Part shown: positions 16,726-24,945 of the stretch, piece after piece
Numbering within the stretch: the first letter of the stretch is position 1
Layout: every line of letters begins with the position of its first letter
Assembly: GCA_947453335.1 (NCBI GenBank)
Contig: CANGFP010000001.1
Location: forward strand, 372,001-436,000
Length of the DNA: 64,000 bases
From: Opitutia bacterium
GTDB taxonomy: Bacteria > Verrucomicrobiota > Verrucomicrobiia > Opitutales > UBA953
Direction: 5' to 3'
The notes under the pieces: model-generated
Databases searched by the model: none
What the model saw: the letters and a program-made list of their open reading frames with translations, nothing else
Told to the model about the DNA's origin: nothing
Made by a program: the position numbers and the translations under genes

Positions 16726-17883
16726 TCAGGCGCCGGGCTGGGCGCTCTGCGGCGCGCCATCGGCGCCCGGCTTCAGCTTCGCCATGACCGTCGAGCCCTG
16801 CAGCTGCACCTCGAAGCGGCCGGTGTCCTCGAGCATGCGGTAGAACTTCGCGTAGCGCGGGGCGTTGGCCTCGAGCCCAGGGTGCTCCTGCAGCAGGAAC
16901 TTCTTGATGATCTCGACCTTCATCCATTCGCCTTCGGGCGCGAGCCCGGTGGCGACGTCGACGAGCGCGTCGATGATGTCCTGGCGGGCCAGCAGCTGCT
17001 GGCGGCGTTCGATGGCTTCGGAGTTGGCCTGGAAGGCGTGGGCCTCCGCGGCGGCGCGCGCTTCGCGGTTGGCGGCTTCCTTGCGTTCCGGGCGCTGGCC
17101 GCGCGGTTCGCGGGCCGGCTTCGGTTCGCGCGGCGGCTGGGCCGGGCGCGCGGGGCGGGCGTCGCCGAAGCGCAGGTCGGGCAGCTTCTGCTCGAACGCG
17201 GCGAGCAGTTCGAGCGCCTTGACCTTGGTCTTGGGCGTCAGCTCGCGGATCGCCTGCGCCAGCAGGGCGAGCGCGGCGCGCGGGTCGGACTTCGCGGCCT
17301 CCTCGGCGTCCATGCGGGCGCGGAGTTCGGAGAGGTTCAGGTAGTGGTGGGCCGTGGAGCGGAGCGCCTTGTGCGTGCGTTCGCCCATGACCACGATGCG
17401 GACCCCGAGGCGCTTGGCGTCCTCGACCACGGGCGTGAAGTCGCTGTCGTTGGTGACGAAGATGAGGGTCGTGGGCGGGTTGGCCCCGGCCATGAGCTTC
17501 ACCGCGTCGATCGTCAGGCGCATGTCGGCCGCGTTCTTTCCGGGCGTGTAGCTGCGCTGGTCGACGAGCTCGAGTTCGGGCCAGTCCTGGGCCGCGGCGC
17601 GCCAGCCGCTGAGGCGACCCTGGAAGTCGCCGTAGGCGCGGGCGGAGGCGATGGGCGTCTCGCCGATGAAGCGTCGCAGGGTGGGGAGGTGCTGGTGGGA
17701 GACGTTGTCGGCGTCGATCAGCAGGCCGATGCGCTGGCCCTGCTGGCCCTTGGCGGCCTCGGGCGTGGACGTCGAGGCGGCGTCGGCTTGGCGGCGGGGC
17801 GCGCGGCCTTTGGAGGTGCGCTTGGAGGGCTTGGCGGAACGGCCGCGGGGTGCGGAGGGTTTCTTGGACGAAGGACGGGCCAC
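16726..17883 (-). CDS. NYN-domain RNase-like protein with OST-HTH/LOTUS-type C-terminus
   Basis: A 385-residue cytoplasmic protein. After a very basic, low-complexity N-terminus (residues 1-45), residues 50-200 form a LabA/DUF88-type NYN domain: IGLLIDADN (Asp57, Asp59), KNAADMRLTIDAVKLM (Asp120, Asp126) and FVTNDSDFTPVV (Asp146, Asp148), giving the full acidic metal site expected of an RNA-cleaving enzyme. A Pro/Arg/Lys-rich linker leads to a C-terminal helical/winged region (about 300-370, WMKVEIIKKFLLQEHPGL then YAKFYRMLEDTGRFEVQ) resembling OST-HTH/LOTUS RNA-binding domains. The role is probably RNA turnover or regulation. Monocistronic by position. Confidence 0.8.
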   Translation of the reverse strand: MARPSSKKPSAPRGRSAKPSKRTSKGRAPRRQADAASTSTPEAAKGQQGQRIGLLIDADNVSHQHLPTLRRFIGETPIASARAYGDFQGRLSGWRAAAQDWPELELVDQRSYTPGKNAADMRLTIDAVKLMAGANPPTTLIFVTNDSDFTPVVEDAKRLGVRIVVMGERTHKALRSTAHHYLNLSELRARMDAEEAAKSDPRAALALLAQAIRELTPKTKVKALELLAAFEQKLPDLRFGDARPARPAQPPREPKPAREPRGQRPERKEAANREARAAAEAHAFQANSEAIERRQQLLARQDIIDALVDVATGLAPEGEWMKVEIIKKFLLQEHPGLEANAPRYAKFYRMLEDTGRFEVQLQGSTVMAKLKPGADGAPQSAQPGA

Positions 17884-18236
17884 GGGAGGAAGGAAAGGTT
17901 CGTCCTATCCCTGTCGGCAAGGCGTCCCCTCGACAATGCGAAACAGCCCCGCGGGCCATTTCCCCGCTTCTGCTGGCGTTTCCACGCGTCCCGCGCCCCG
18001 CCGGCAACGCCGGGCAAGGTCGCCGAGCCTCTTGGGTCTGCTCGATCGGGTCATCGACCAGGCGCATCCGCCGTCTCGAAGCCGTATGGTTTCGCCCGCC
18101 GTTTTCGTCGATGCGTGCGCGTGCGGCGTCCCCGGGTTTTCCGATAAACGATGCGGCGGCCGGCTCCTCCGCTCGCGAGCGATATCCGCCGAATAATATT
18201 CTTGGAACAACCAGTTATCTGCCTTGTTAAAAACAT
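17884..18236. other. 353-base intergenic stretch without a recognisable gene
   Basis: This spacer separates the divergent NYN gene and the secreted NlpC-like gene. Several overlapping ORFs exist but none shows a family motif or convincing start. The last 60 bases before 18237 are A/T-rich (AATAATATT, TTGTTAAAAAC) and probably hold the promoter of the downstream gene. No riboswitch, tRNA or repeat was recognised. Confidence 0.5.
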
Positions 18237-19397
18237 GTGAATCAAGGCTTCGCATCTCTCGCCGCCTGCGGCGCGCTCCTCCTCGCTCCGTGGGTGGCCA
18301 TGGCCGCGCACGAGGAGCCGGTGTGGAAGGCGAAGCCCGGCCCGTGGGGCGACCTCGAGGTCCGCACGGTCTACCTCGAGGCCCCCGATACGCTGTTGGC
18401 GGCCGTCGCCAAGCCCAACTCCGTCACCCGCTGGGTCTTCGAGCAGACGACCGAGACGGCGGTCCGGGACCTGCTGAAGCGCTGCGAAGTCCCGGCCGCG
18501 GTCGTCGAGCGGCTGCTGGCGCCGGCGCGCCGCGTGCTCAACGGCAACGTCGTCAGCCTCTACCCTTCGGTCGACGACCTCGTCGCCATCCCGCCCGCCG
18601 CGCGTTCCGCCCTCTACCAGGAACTCGCGAAGTCCGGTGCCAACGAGTACCAGCGCGACCCCGTCTACATCCTGGGCGGCGACCTCGACGATTGGCTCAT
18701 GGACGCAGGCCTCAGCGATCCGCAGAAGGAGCTCTTCCGCCGGCTTGTCTGGAAGCGCGGGGACGCCATGGTCTTCAGCGACATCCAGGCCTTGCTGACC
18801 TTGGCGAAGAACTCCGACGAGGTCCGCACGACCTTCCGCGCGGTCACGCGCGTGCGCAGCCTGGTCGTGGAGCTCCAGCTGCCGCTGAAGACGGACCGCC
18901 GCCAGTTCATCGAGTACTGGGCGGCCGGTCAGACGGACGCCCCGCGCCTGACCTTCATCAGCGCCATCACGCAGCGTCGCGCCCCGCAGACGGTGGACAT
19001 CACGCACTTCCTGCCCTCGCTCATGCGCCAGCGGGCGTACACCTTCCCGGAGATGGAGCTGGGGCTCAAGGGGCGCTTCCCCGATTGCCATTGGACCTCC
19101 CTCAACTTCTTCAACCTCGTCCCCAAGGACTACTACCTCGACACCCGCCTCGCGGCCGCGCAGCTGGTCGAGAACTACGCCGCCGTCGAGCCGCCCTACC
19201 ACTACGGGGACGTCCTCTGCTTCCTGGAGGGAGGCGAAGGCCTGCACACCTGCGTGTACATCGCCGACGACATCGTCCTGACCAAGAACGGCGACAGCAT
19301 CCTGGCGCCGTGGGCCCTGATGCAGGTCAAGGACGTCGAGTCGATCTATCGGCGCTCGTCCGGCACCCGCATCCAAGGCTTCCGGCTGAAGCGTTGA
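18237..19397 (+). CDS. secreted protein with NlpC/P60-like (papain-fold) C-terminus
   Basis: A 386-residue product from GTG 18237 with a signal peptide (LAACGALLLAPWVAMA, cleavage near residue 23). Most of the protein is unrecognised and helical, with a VxxLYPSVDDLVAIPP segment. The last 90 residues carry a papain-like pattern: Cys in FPDCHWTSLNFFN, GDVLCFLEGG, then GLHTCVYIADDIVLTKNG, which matches the His-containing strand (HVAIYLGDD-VFTKNG) of NlpC/P60-type amidases and peptidases. A cell-wall or protein-processing hydrolase is therefore plausible but unproven. The ATG two bases earlier is followed at once by TGA, so GTG is the start. A tRNA-Arg gene lies on the opposite strand just downstream. 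Confidence 0.65.
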   Translation: MNQGFASLAACGALLLAPWVAMAAHEEPVWKAKPGPWGDLEVRTVYLEAPDTLLAAVAKPNSVTRWVFEQTTETAVRDLLKRCEVPAAVVERLLAPARRVLNGNVVSLYPSVDDLVAIPPAARSALYQELAKSGANEYQRDPVYILGGDLDDWLMDAGLSDPQKELFRRLVWKRGDAMVFSDIQALLTLAKNSDEVRTTFRAVTRVRSLVVELQLPLKTDRRQFIEYWAAGQTDAPRLTFISAITQRRAPQTVDITHFLPSLMRQRAYTFPEMELGLKGRFPDCHWTSLNFFNLVPKDYYLDTRLAAAQLVENYAAVEPPYHYGDVLCFLEGGEGLHTCVYIADDIVLTKNGDSILAPWALMQVKDVESIYRRSSGTRIQGFRLKR

Positions 19398-19407
19398 GGC
19401 GTGGCGC

Positions 19408-19479
19408 TGTCCCCGGCGGGAATCGAACCCACATCCTCGGTTTAGGAAACCAATGTTCTATCCGTTGAACTACGGGAAC
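19408..19479 (-). tRNA. tRNA-Arg (CCT)
   Basis: A 72-nt cloverleaf on the minus strand: acceptor GTTCCCG/CGGGGAC, anticodon stem TTGGT/ACCGA with loop TTCCTAA (anticodon CCT, reading AGG), T loop TTCGATT, discriminator A. CCA is not encoded. A short CGGACT/AGTCCG inverted repeat lies just upstream at 19481-19498. Confidence 0.93.
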
Positions 19480-19571
19480 GCGGACTCCATCTAGTCCGCC
19501 GCCGTGGCCCCGGGCAAGCCTCCATCGGCGGGGCGGCTTGACTCCGGCCTGATTAAGGCGAATTTGGCCGC

Positions 19572-20615
19572 GTGAGCAGCTTGTTCCTCCTGGCCGACGC
19601 GCCGCTGGCCATCCCTGGTTGGGCTTGGGCCGCTTTCCTGGCTTTCGTCGGCGGCATGCTGGCCTTGGACCTAGGCGTCTTCAGCAAGAAGGAGCAGGCC
19701 CCGAGCTTCCGCAAGGCGGTGGCCTGGTGCTTCGTCTGGACGACCTTGGCAGTCGCCTTCGCCTTCCTCCTGAGCGCTTGGCGCGGGGCCGAGGACGCCG
19801 AGCTCTTCGCCGGCGGCTACGTCCTCGAGCTGGCGCTGTCGGTCGACAACCTCTTCATCTTCATCCTCGTCTTCGCGCATTTCGGCATCCCGGACCGCCT
19901 GCAGCATCGCGTGCTCTTCTGGGGCATCCTCGGCGCCGTGGCCATGCGCGCGCTCTTCATCCTCGTCGGCGTCGCCGCCGTCGACCGGTTCGGCTGGCTC
20001 CTGCCGCTCTTCGGGGCGTTCCTGCTGTTCACGGGCATCAAGCTCGCCTTCGCCCATGACGATGAGGAAGGGAAGGGCGTCGAGGAAAACTTCATCGTCC
20101 GGCTGGCGCGCCGCTGCATCCCGCTGACGCCGCGCCTGCACGGCAACGCGTTCTGGACCGTCGAGCATGGCCGCCGCGTGTTCACCCCGCTCTTCCTGGT
20201 CCTGCTCGTCGTCGAGGGTACCGACCTGATCTTCGCCCTCGATTCGATCCCCGCCGTGCTCGGCATCCTGCCGACCGACATGCCCGTCGAGGAGCGCCGG
20301 TTCATCGCCTTCACGTCCAACATCTTCGCGATCATGGGGCTCCGCTCGATGTACTTCGCGTTGAGCGGCTTCATCCGCTTCGTCCGTTTCCTCAAGCCGG
20401 CGCTGGCCTTCATCCTCGTGTTCATCGGCCTCAAGATGGTGCTGCCTTGGGCCGCCGCGGTCGGCCAGCCCGCGGGGCAGGTCGCCGGCTGGGTGCCCCG
20501 CGCGCTGGTGCACGACGGCGCGGTGCACCTGCCCACGCAGGCGTCCTTGGGCGTCATCGGGGTGATCCTCGCCGTCGCCATCGCCCTCTCGGTGGCCTTC
20601 CCGAAGAAGGACTGA
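19572..20615 (+). CDS. TerC/Alx family integral membrane protein
   Basis: A 347-residue multi-spanning inner-membrane protein (about eight or nine helices) from GTG 19572. Family marks are MLALDLGVFSKKEQAPSFRKAV near the start, YVLELALSVDNLFIFILVFAHFGIP with the conserved membrane Asp, and VVEGTDLIFALDSIPAVLGI, followed by TSNIFAIMGLRSMYF. TerC/Alx proteins are implicated in tellurite resistance and in manganese export or metal loading of exported proteins. I looked for a yybP-ykoY-type manganese riboswitch in the 92 bases upstream and did not see one. The ABC exporter gene starts 45 bases downstream. Confidence 0.93.
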   Translation: MSSLFLLADAPLAIPGWAWAAFLAFVGGMLALDLGVFSKKEQAPSFRKAVAWCFVWTTLAVAFAFLLSAWRGAEDAELFAGGYVLELALSVDNLFIFILVFAHFGIPDRLQHRVLFWGILGAVAMRALFILVGVAAVDRFGWLLPLFGAFLLFTGIKLAFAHDDEEGKGVEENFIVRLARRCIPLTPRLHGNAFWTVEHGRRVFTPLFLVLLVVEGTDLIFALDSIPAVLGILPTDMPVEERRFIAFTSNIFAIMGLRSMYFALSGFIRFVRFLKPALAFILVFIGLKMVLPWAAAVGQPAGQVAGWVPRALVHDGAVHLPTQASLGVIGVILAVAIALSVAFPKKD

Positions 20616-20660
20616 CTTTTTGGTGTTTCCTCCCGACGTCGGCCCCGCCACGCTGGGGCC

Positions 20661-22463
20661 GTGTTCAACCGTCGCTACAGGCCGTATCTGGTCCACCTGA
20701 ACGGCAGCCGGCTCCTTTTGGCGTTGGCCATCCTGTTCGGCGTCCTGTTCGCGGCCAGCAACGCCCTGGGCATCCCGTTCCTGGTCGGCAAGGTGCTGCC
20801 GGCGGTCTTCGGGTCCGAAGCCCAGCGCGCCGCGCCTTTGTTGACGTTCCCGGCTTGGCTGGGCTGGGCGCCGCTGACCTTGCCCAGGGGCCATGAGGTC
20901 GCGTTCGCGGTGGCGTTCCTGCCGGCCGTCTTCCTCCTGCGCGGCGTCTCGGAGTTCCTGTCGGGCTACTTCCTGAACCTCGCCGGCCTCCGGGTCGTCG
21001 AGTCCGTGCGCCGCGCGGTCTTCGCCAAGCTGCAGCGCCTGCACCTCGGCTTCTTCGGGAAGCTGCCGACCGGCGACCTGCTGCAGCGCGTGATCGCCGA
21101 CGCGAACTCCGTCCGCCTCGTGCTCGTCGACATCTCGAACGACCTCCTGGTGCAGCCGCTCACGATGCTCTTCGCGGTGGGCTACGTGGTCTGGCTCTGC
21201 GTGTCCAAGCCCGACGGGTTCTGGTTCCTCGGCTGCCTGCTGGTCGTGCCGGGCGCGGTCTTCTTCGTCCGCTACATCGGCATGGCCATTCAGAAGCGGG
21301 CCCGCGCCGGCCTGCTCACCTCCTCCGACCTCAACGGGATCGCGGTCGAGAACCTGCAGGCGGCCCGCGACGTCCGCGCCTACGGGCTGCAGGCCCGCGA
21401 GTGCGCGCGCTTCGACGCCGCGAGCCAGGAGGGCCTGCGCATCCAGGCGAAGCTGGTCCGCTACGAGAAGGCGCTTTCGCCGCTGCTCGAGATCTCCGCC
21501 GCCTGCGGCATCGCGTTGGCCATCGGCGTCGGCGCCGGCATCGGCTTCCGCTTCGAGGAGCTCCTCGCCCTCATCACCGCCTTCTACATGGCGTACGGGC
21601 CGATCAAGCGCATCGGCTACGTCAACAGCCGCATCAGCATGGCCGAGCCCGGCCTGGAGCGCCTCGCCGAGGTGCTCGAAGCCAAGGTCGAGGTGGACGA
21701 CGCTCCCGACGCCCGCGCCCTGGGGCGCGTGCGGGGCGACCTTTCGCTCGACCGGTTGACGTTCGCCTACGGCCAGGAGCCGGTGCTCCGCGACGTCACG
21801 CTGCGCATCCCCGCCGGCCAGTCCGTCGCGCTGGTCGGCCCCAGCGGCGCGGGCAAGAGCACCTTCGTCAACCTCGTCCCGCGCTTCTTCGATCCGCAGC
21901 AGGGCTCGCTCCAGGTCGACGGCCTCGACCTGCGCGCCGTGCGGCAGGCCGACCTGCGGGCGAACATCGCCTTGGTCTCGCAGGAGCCCGTGCTCTTCAA
22001 CGAGACCATCGCCGAGAACATCCGCCTGGGCCGCCCCGCGGCGACCGATGCCGAGGTCCGCGAGGCCGCCCGCCTCGCCGGCGCGCTGGAGTTCATCGAA
22101 GCCCAGCCGCAAGGCTTCGCGACCTTGGTCGGCGAGCGCGGCTCGCGGCTCTCCGGCGGCCAGCGCCAACGCGTCTCGATCGCCCGCGCGTTCCTCAAGG
22201 ACGCCCCGATCCTCATCCTCGACGAGGCGACCTCGGCCCTCGACACCGACACCGAGCGGAGCATCCAGCATTCGTTGGCGCAGCTGATGAAGGGGCGGAC
22301 CACGCTGATCGTGGCCCATCGTTTCTCGACCATCCGCGACGTCGACCGCGTGCTCGTCTTCGACGGGGGGCGCATCGTCGCCGACGGGCCGCGCGAGGAG
22401 GTCTACCGTTCCAACGAACTGTTCCGCCGGCTCTGGGACAACCAGGCCCAAGGCATCGGCTGA
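20661..22463 (+). CDS. ABC exporter, MsbA-like (fused membrane and ATPase domains)
   Basis: A 600-residue half-transporter from GTG 20661. Residues 1-340 form a six-helix type-I exporter domain. The nucleotide-binding domain follows: Walker A VGPSGAGKST, Q-loop LVSQEPVLFNETI, signature LSGGQRQRVSIARA, Walker B PILILDEATSALD, and H-loop VAHRFSTI. The domain order and the GFFGKLPTGDLLQRVIADANSVR coupling segment resemble lipid A/lipid flippases (MsbA). The next gene is a heptosyltransferase-like glycosyltransferase whose ATG overlaps the stop by one base (TGATG), which supports a lipopolysaccharide or lipid export role. A drug or peptide exporter cannot be excluded. Confidence 0.87.
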   Translation: MFNRRYRPYLVHLNGSRLLLALAILFGVLFAASNALGIPFLVGKVLPAVFGSEAQRAAPLLTFPAWLGWAPLTLPRGHEVAFAVAFLPAVFLLRGVSEFLSGYFLNLAGLRVVESVRRAVFAKLQRLHLGFFGKLPTGDLLQRVIADANSVRLVLVDISNDLLVQPLTMLFAVGYVVWLCVSKPDGFWFLGCLLVVPGAVFFVRYIGMAIQKRARAGLLTSSDLNGIAVENLQAARDVRAYGLQARECARFDAASQEGLRIQAKLVRYEKALSPLLEISAACGIALAIGVGAGIGFRFEELLALITAFYMAYGPIKRIGYVNSRISMAEPGLERLAEVLEAKVEVDDAPDARALGRVRGDLSLDRLTFAYGQEPVLRDVTLRIPAGQSVALVGPSGAGKSTFVNLVPRFFDPQQGSLQVDGLDLRAVRQADLRANIALVSQEPVLFNETIAENIRLGRPAATDAEVREAARLAGALEFIEAQPQGFATLVGERGSRLSGGQRQRVSIARAFLKDAPILILDEATSALDTDTERSIQHSLAQLMKGRTTLIVAHRFSTIRDVDRVLVFDGGRIVADGPREEVYRSNELFRRLWDNQAQGIG

Positions 22464-23470
22464 TGCGGATCCTGGTGGTCAAGTTCTCCGGCCTGCGCGG
22501 AGCCCTCGCCTCCACGGCATCGTTCCGTTCGCTCAGGGAGCGCCATCCGGCGGCCGCGGTCACCTTCGTGACGGCGCCCGGCGGCGAGGCCGGTCTGGAG
22601 GGCTGCCCCGTCGTCGTGGAACCTGTCGGATTCGATCCGTCCGCCGGCCTGCTCGATTCGTGGGCGATGCTCAACCACCTGCGCCGCCAGCGTTTCGACG
22701 TCGCTGTCGCCCTCGGCGTGGACCCGCTGGCGCGGCATCTCGTCGCGTGGAGCGGCGCCGACCGCCGGGCCTGCGCGGGCGCCCCTGCCATCCATCTGCG
22801 CCCTTGGTTCCATCAGGTCGTTACGGGCTCGGTCGTCGATCCGCACGAGGCCTCGCGCGACCACGCGGTGATGGCCGCGGTCTTCGGCCTGACGCACGAG
22901 GTGCCGGGCCTGTGGTACGCGGCTTCGCGCATGGAGGAGCATGGGCTCCTCGTCGAGCCGCGCCGCTACGCCGTCATCCATCCCGGCGCCTCCCGTGACG
23001 ACCAGATGTTCGAGATCGACAAGTGGGCGAAGGTCGCGCGCGAGCTCGTCGCCAGCCGACGGGTCGACCGGATCGTGGTCTCGGCGGGCAAGTCGTCGTC
23101 CGAACGCATCCTCGCGGAAGCGCTGTGCGGCCTCATCGGGCCCGTGGCCCAGTCGACGCGCGGCGCGTTGGCCGTGCCGCAGCTGGCGCGCCTGATCCAG
23201 GGCGCCCGGTTGTTCCTCGGCGCCGATTCCCCCGTCCTGCAGCTGGCGGCCGCCGTGCACACGCCCGTCGTCGGCGTCTTCGGGCCCTCGGACTACATCC
23301 GTTCCCGTCCGTGGGGCGTGCTGCACCGGATCGTCCGCATCGACACGACCCCGTTCGAGGGCGAGCCGGCCGAGGATTACCGCCGCCGCATGGACCGGGC
23401 CTTGGCCCGGATCAGTCCGGAGCAGGTGGTGCGGGCGGCGGAAGAGGTCCTGCAGCTGAGCGCTCCGTGA
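22463..23470 (+). CDS. glycosyltransferase family 9 (heptosyltransferase-like)
   Basis: A 335-residue cytoplasmic protein. The N-terminus MRILVVKFSGLRGALASTASFRSLR and the middle RRYAVIHPGAS(x8)KWA are the two nucleotide-sugar/acceptor blocks of family 9, followed by RLIQGARLFLGADSPVLQLAAAVHTPVVGVFGPSD, the GxDSxxxHxAAA-like block (here DSPVLQLAAA). Such enzymes add heptose or similar sugars to the lipopolysaccharide core. The start overlaps the ABC exporter stop, so translation should be coupled. The usual His in DSxxxHxA is replaced (Gln-Leu), hinting at altered activity. It is followed by an FAD enzyme 43 bases later. Confidence 0.85.
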   Translation: MRILVVKFSGLRGALASTASFRSLRERHPAAAVTFVTAPGGEAGLEGCPVVVEPVGFDPSAGLLDSWAMLNHLRRQRFDVAVALGVDPLARHLVAWSGADRRACAGAPAIHLRPWFHQVVTGSVVDPHEASRDHAVMAAVFGLTHEVPGLWYAASRMEEHGLLVEPRRYAVIHPGASRDDQMFEIDKWAKVARELVASRRVDRIVVSAGKSSSERILAEALCGLIGPVAQSTRGALAVPQLARLIQGARLFLGADSPVLQLAAAVHTPVVGVFGPSDYIRSRPWGVLHRIVRIDTTPFEGEPAEDYRRRMDRALARISPEQVVRAAEEVLQLSAP

Positions 23471-23513
23471 CGCGTTCGCTTGACCCGTGGCCACGGCAGG
23501 GGACTGTAGTCCC

Positions 23514-24935
23514 GTGAGCGTCGCCAGCACCCACTACGATGCGGTCATCATCGGCGCCGGCATGTCCGGCCTCGCCGCGGCCGTCCGTCTGGGCATGTTC
23601 GGCCAGAAGGTGCTGCTGCTGGAGCGGCACAACGCGCCGGGCGGCCTCAACTCCTTCTACGCGCGCGGCCGCCGCAGGTACGACGTCGGGCTGCACGCGT
23701 TGACGAACTGGGTGCCCGAAGGCGCCAAGGGCGCGCCGCTGGTCAAGCTCATGCGGCAGCTCCGCATCCGCCGCGAGGAGCTCGACCTCTGTCCGCAGGT
23801 CGGCTCCCGCGTGACGATGGCCGGCCGCCACCTCCGCGTGAACAACCGCTTCGAGGACTTCGAGGCGGACGTCGCGCGGGAGTTCCCTCGCGCCATCGAC
23901 CGCTTCCGCGCGCTCGACGCCTACCTCTCCGGCTTGGACGAGGCCGCGCTGGAGGCGTCCGGCGGTTCGGCCCGCGCGTTGCTCGACGAACGCCTCGGCG
24001 ACCCGCTGCTCCGCGACATGCTGCTCCTGCCCACCTGCTTCTACGGGAGCGCCGTGGAGGACGACATCGACGTCCCGCAGTTCGCCGTGATGTGGCGCTC
24101 GCTGTTCAAGGAAGGCTTCGCGCGGCCGTTCGTCGGCGTCCGCCAGGTGCTCCGCCTCCTCGTCGACCGCTGCCGGGAGCATGGCGTCGAACGCCGCATG
24201 AAGTGCGGTGTCCGCCGGCTCGAGGTGCGCGGCGACCGGGTCGCGGCCATCCTGCTGGACGACGGCACCGAAGTCACCGCGGAGCGCGTCTACTCCTCCG
24301 CGGGGGCCGTCGAGACCCTGCGGCTCCGGTCGGACCAGGCCCCCGTCGCCGGCGCCGCGGAGATCGGTCGCCTCGGCTACGCGGAGACCATCGCGACCTA
24401 CGAGCCGACGGCTTTCGCGGGGTTCGGCTGGACGGACACCATCGTGTTCTTCTGCGATGACGAACGCTTCCGCTACCGCGCGCCGGCAGACCTCGTCGAT
24501 CCGCGTTCCGGCGTGGTCTGCATCCCCAACAACTACCGGTACGGCGCCGGGCGGACGATGGACGAGGGTTGGCTGCGCGTCACGGCGTTGGCCAACCACG
24601 ACGCTTGGTGCCGGCTGCCCGAGCCAGACTACCTGGCCCGCAAGCAGGAGTGGTGCGCCCGGCTCAACCGCGTCGCCCGCGCGCATCTCCCTGCGGTCGG
24701 CGACGCCGTCCACGACGCGGCCCTGACCTCGACCGACGTCTTCACGCCCCGGACGGTGCGCAAGTTCACGGGCCACCTCAACGGCGCCATCTACGGGGCC
24801 CCCGCCAAGCGCCGGGACGGTCGGACCGACGTCTCCAATCTCTTCCTGATAGGCACGGACCAAGGGTTCCTGGGCGTCACCGGCGCAATGCTTTCTGGCA
24901 TTTCCATGGCCAACCTGCATGGTCTGAAGGCCTGA
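23514..24935 (+). CDS. FAD-dependent oxidoreductase, phytoene desaturase/retinol saturase-like
   Basis: A 473-residue protein. The N-terminal dinucleotide-binding motif is AVIIGAGMSGLAAAVRLGMFGQKVLLLERHNAPGG, followed by the CrtI-type GLNSFYARGRRRYDVGLH. The C-terminal FAD block NLFLIGTDQGFLGVTGAMLSG closes the Rossmann-like domain. Family members desaturate, isomerise or saturate polyenes such as carotenoids. No other carotenoid gene is near, so the substrate is open; a lipid linked to the adjacent exporter is possible. I prefer GTG 23514, with AGGGGA about 10 bases upstream, over the in-frame GTG 23487. The MFS gene follows after 10 bases. Confidence 0.82.
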   Translation: MSVASTHYDAVIIGAGMSGLAAAVRLGMFGQKVLLLERHNAPGGLNSFYARGRRRYDVGLHALTNWVPEGAKGAPLVKLMRQLRIRREELDLCPQVGSRVTMAGRHLRVNNRFEDFEADVAREFPRAIDRFRALDAYLSGLDEAALEASGGSARALLDERLGDPLLRDMLLLPTCFYGSAVEDDIDVPQFAVMWRSLFKEGFARPFVGVRQVLRLLVDRCREHGVERRMKCGVRRLEVRGDRVAAILLDDGTEVTAERVYSSAGAVETLRLRSDQAPVAGAAEIGRLGYAETIATYEPTAFAGFGWTDTIVFFCDDERFRYRAPADLVDPRSGVVCIPNNYRYGAGRTMDEGWLRVTALANHDAWCRLPEPDYLARKQEWCARLNRVARAHLPAVGDAVHDAALTSTDVFTPRTVRKFTGHLNGAIYGAPAKRRDGRTDVSNLFLIGTDQGFLGVTGAMLSGISMANLHGLKA

Positions 24936-24945
24936 CCACGACCCC

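Noticed and set aside
19480-19571. Manganese (yybP-ykoY) riboswitch upstream of the TerC gene
   Set aside because: The spacer is short and lacks the conserved loops; only a simple CGGACT/AGTCCG inverted repeat is present.
19671-22451. 926-codon minus-strand ORF antisense to terC and the ABC exporter
   Set aside because: No recognisable domain; a shadow of third-position G/C bias opposite well-supported genes.
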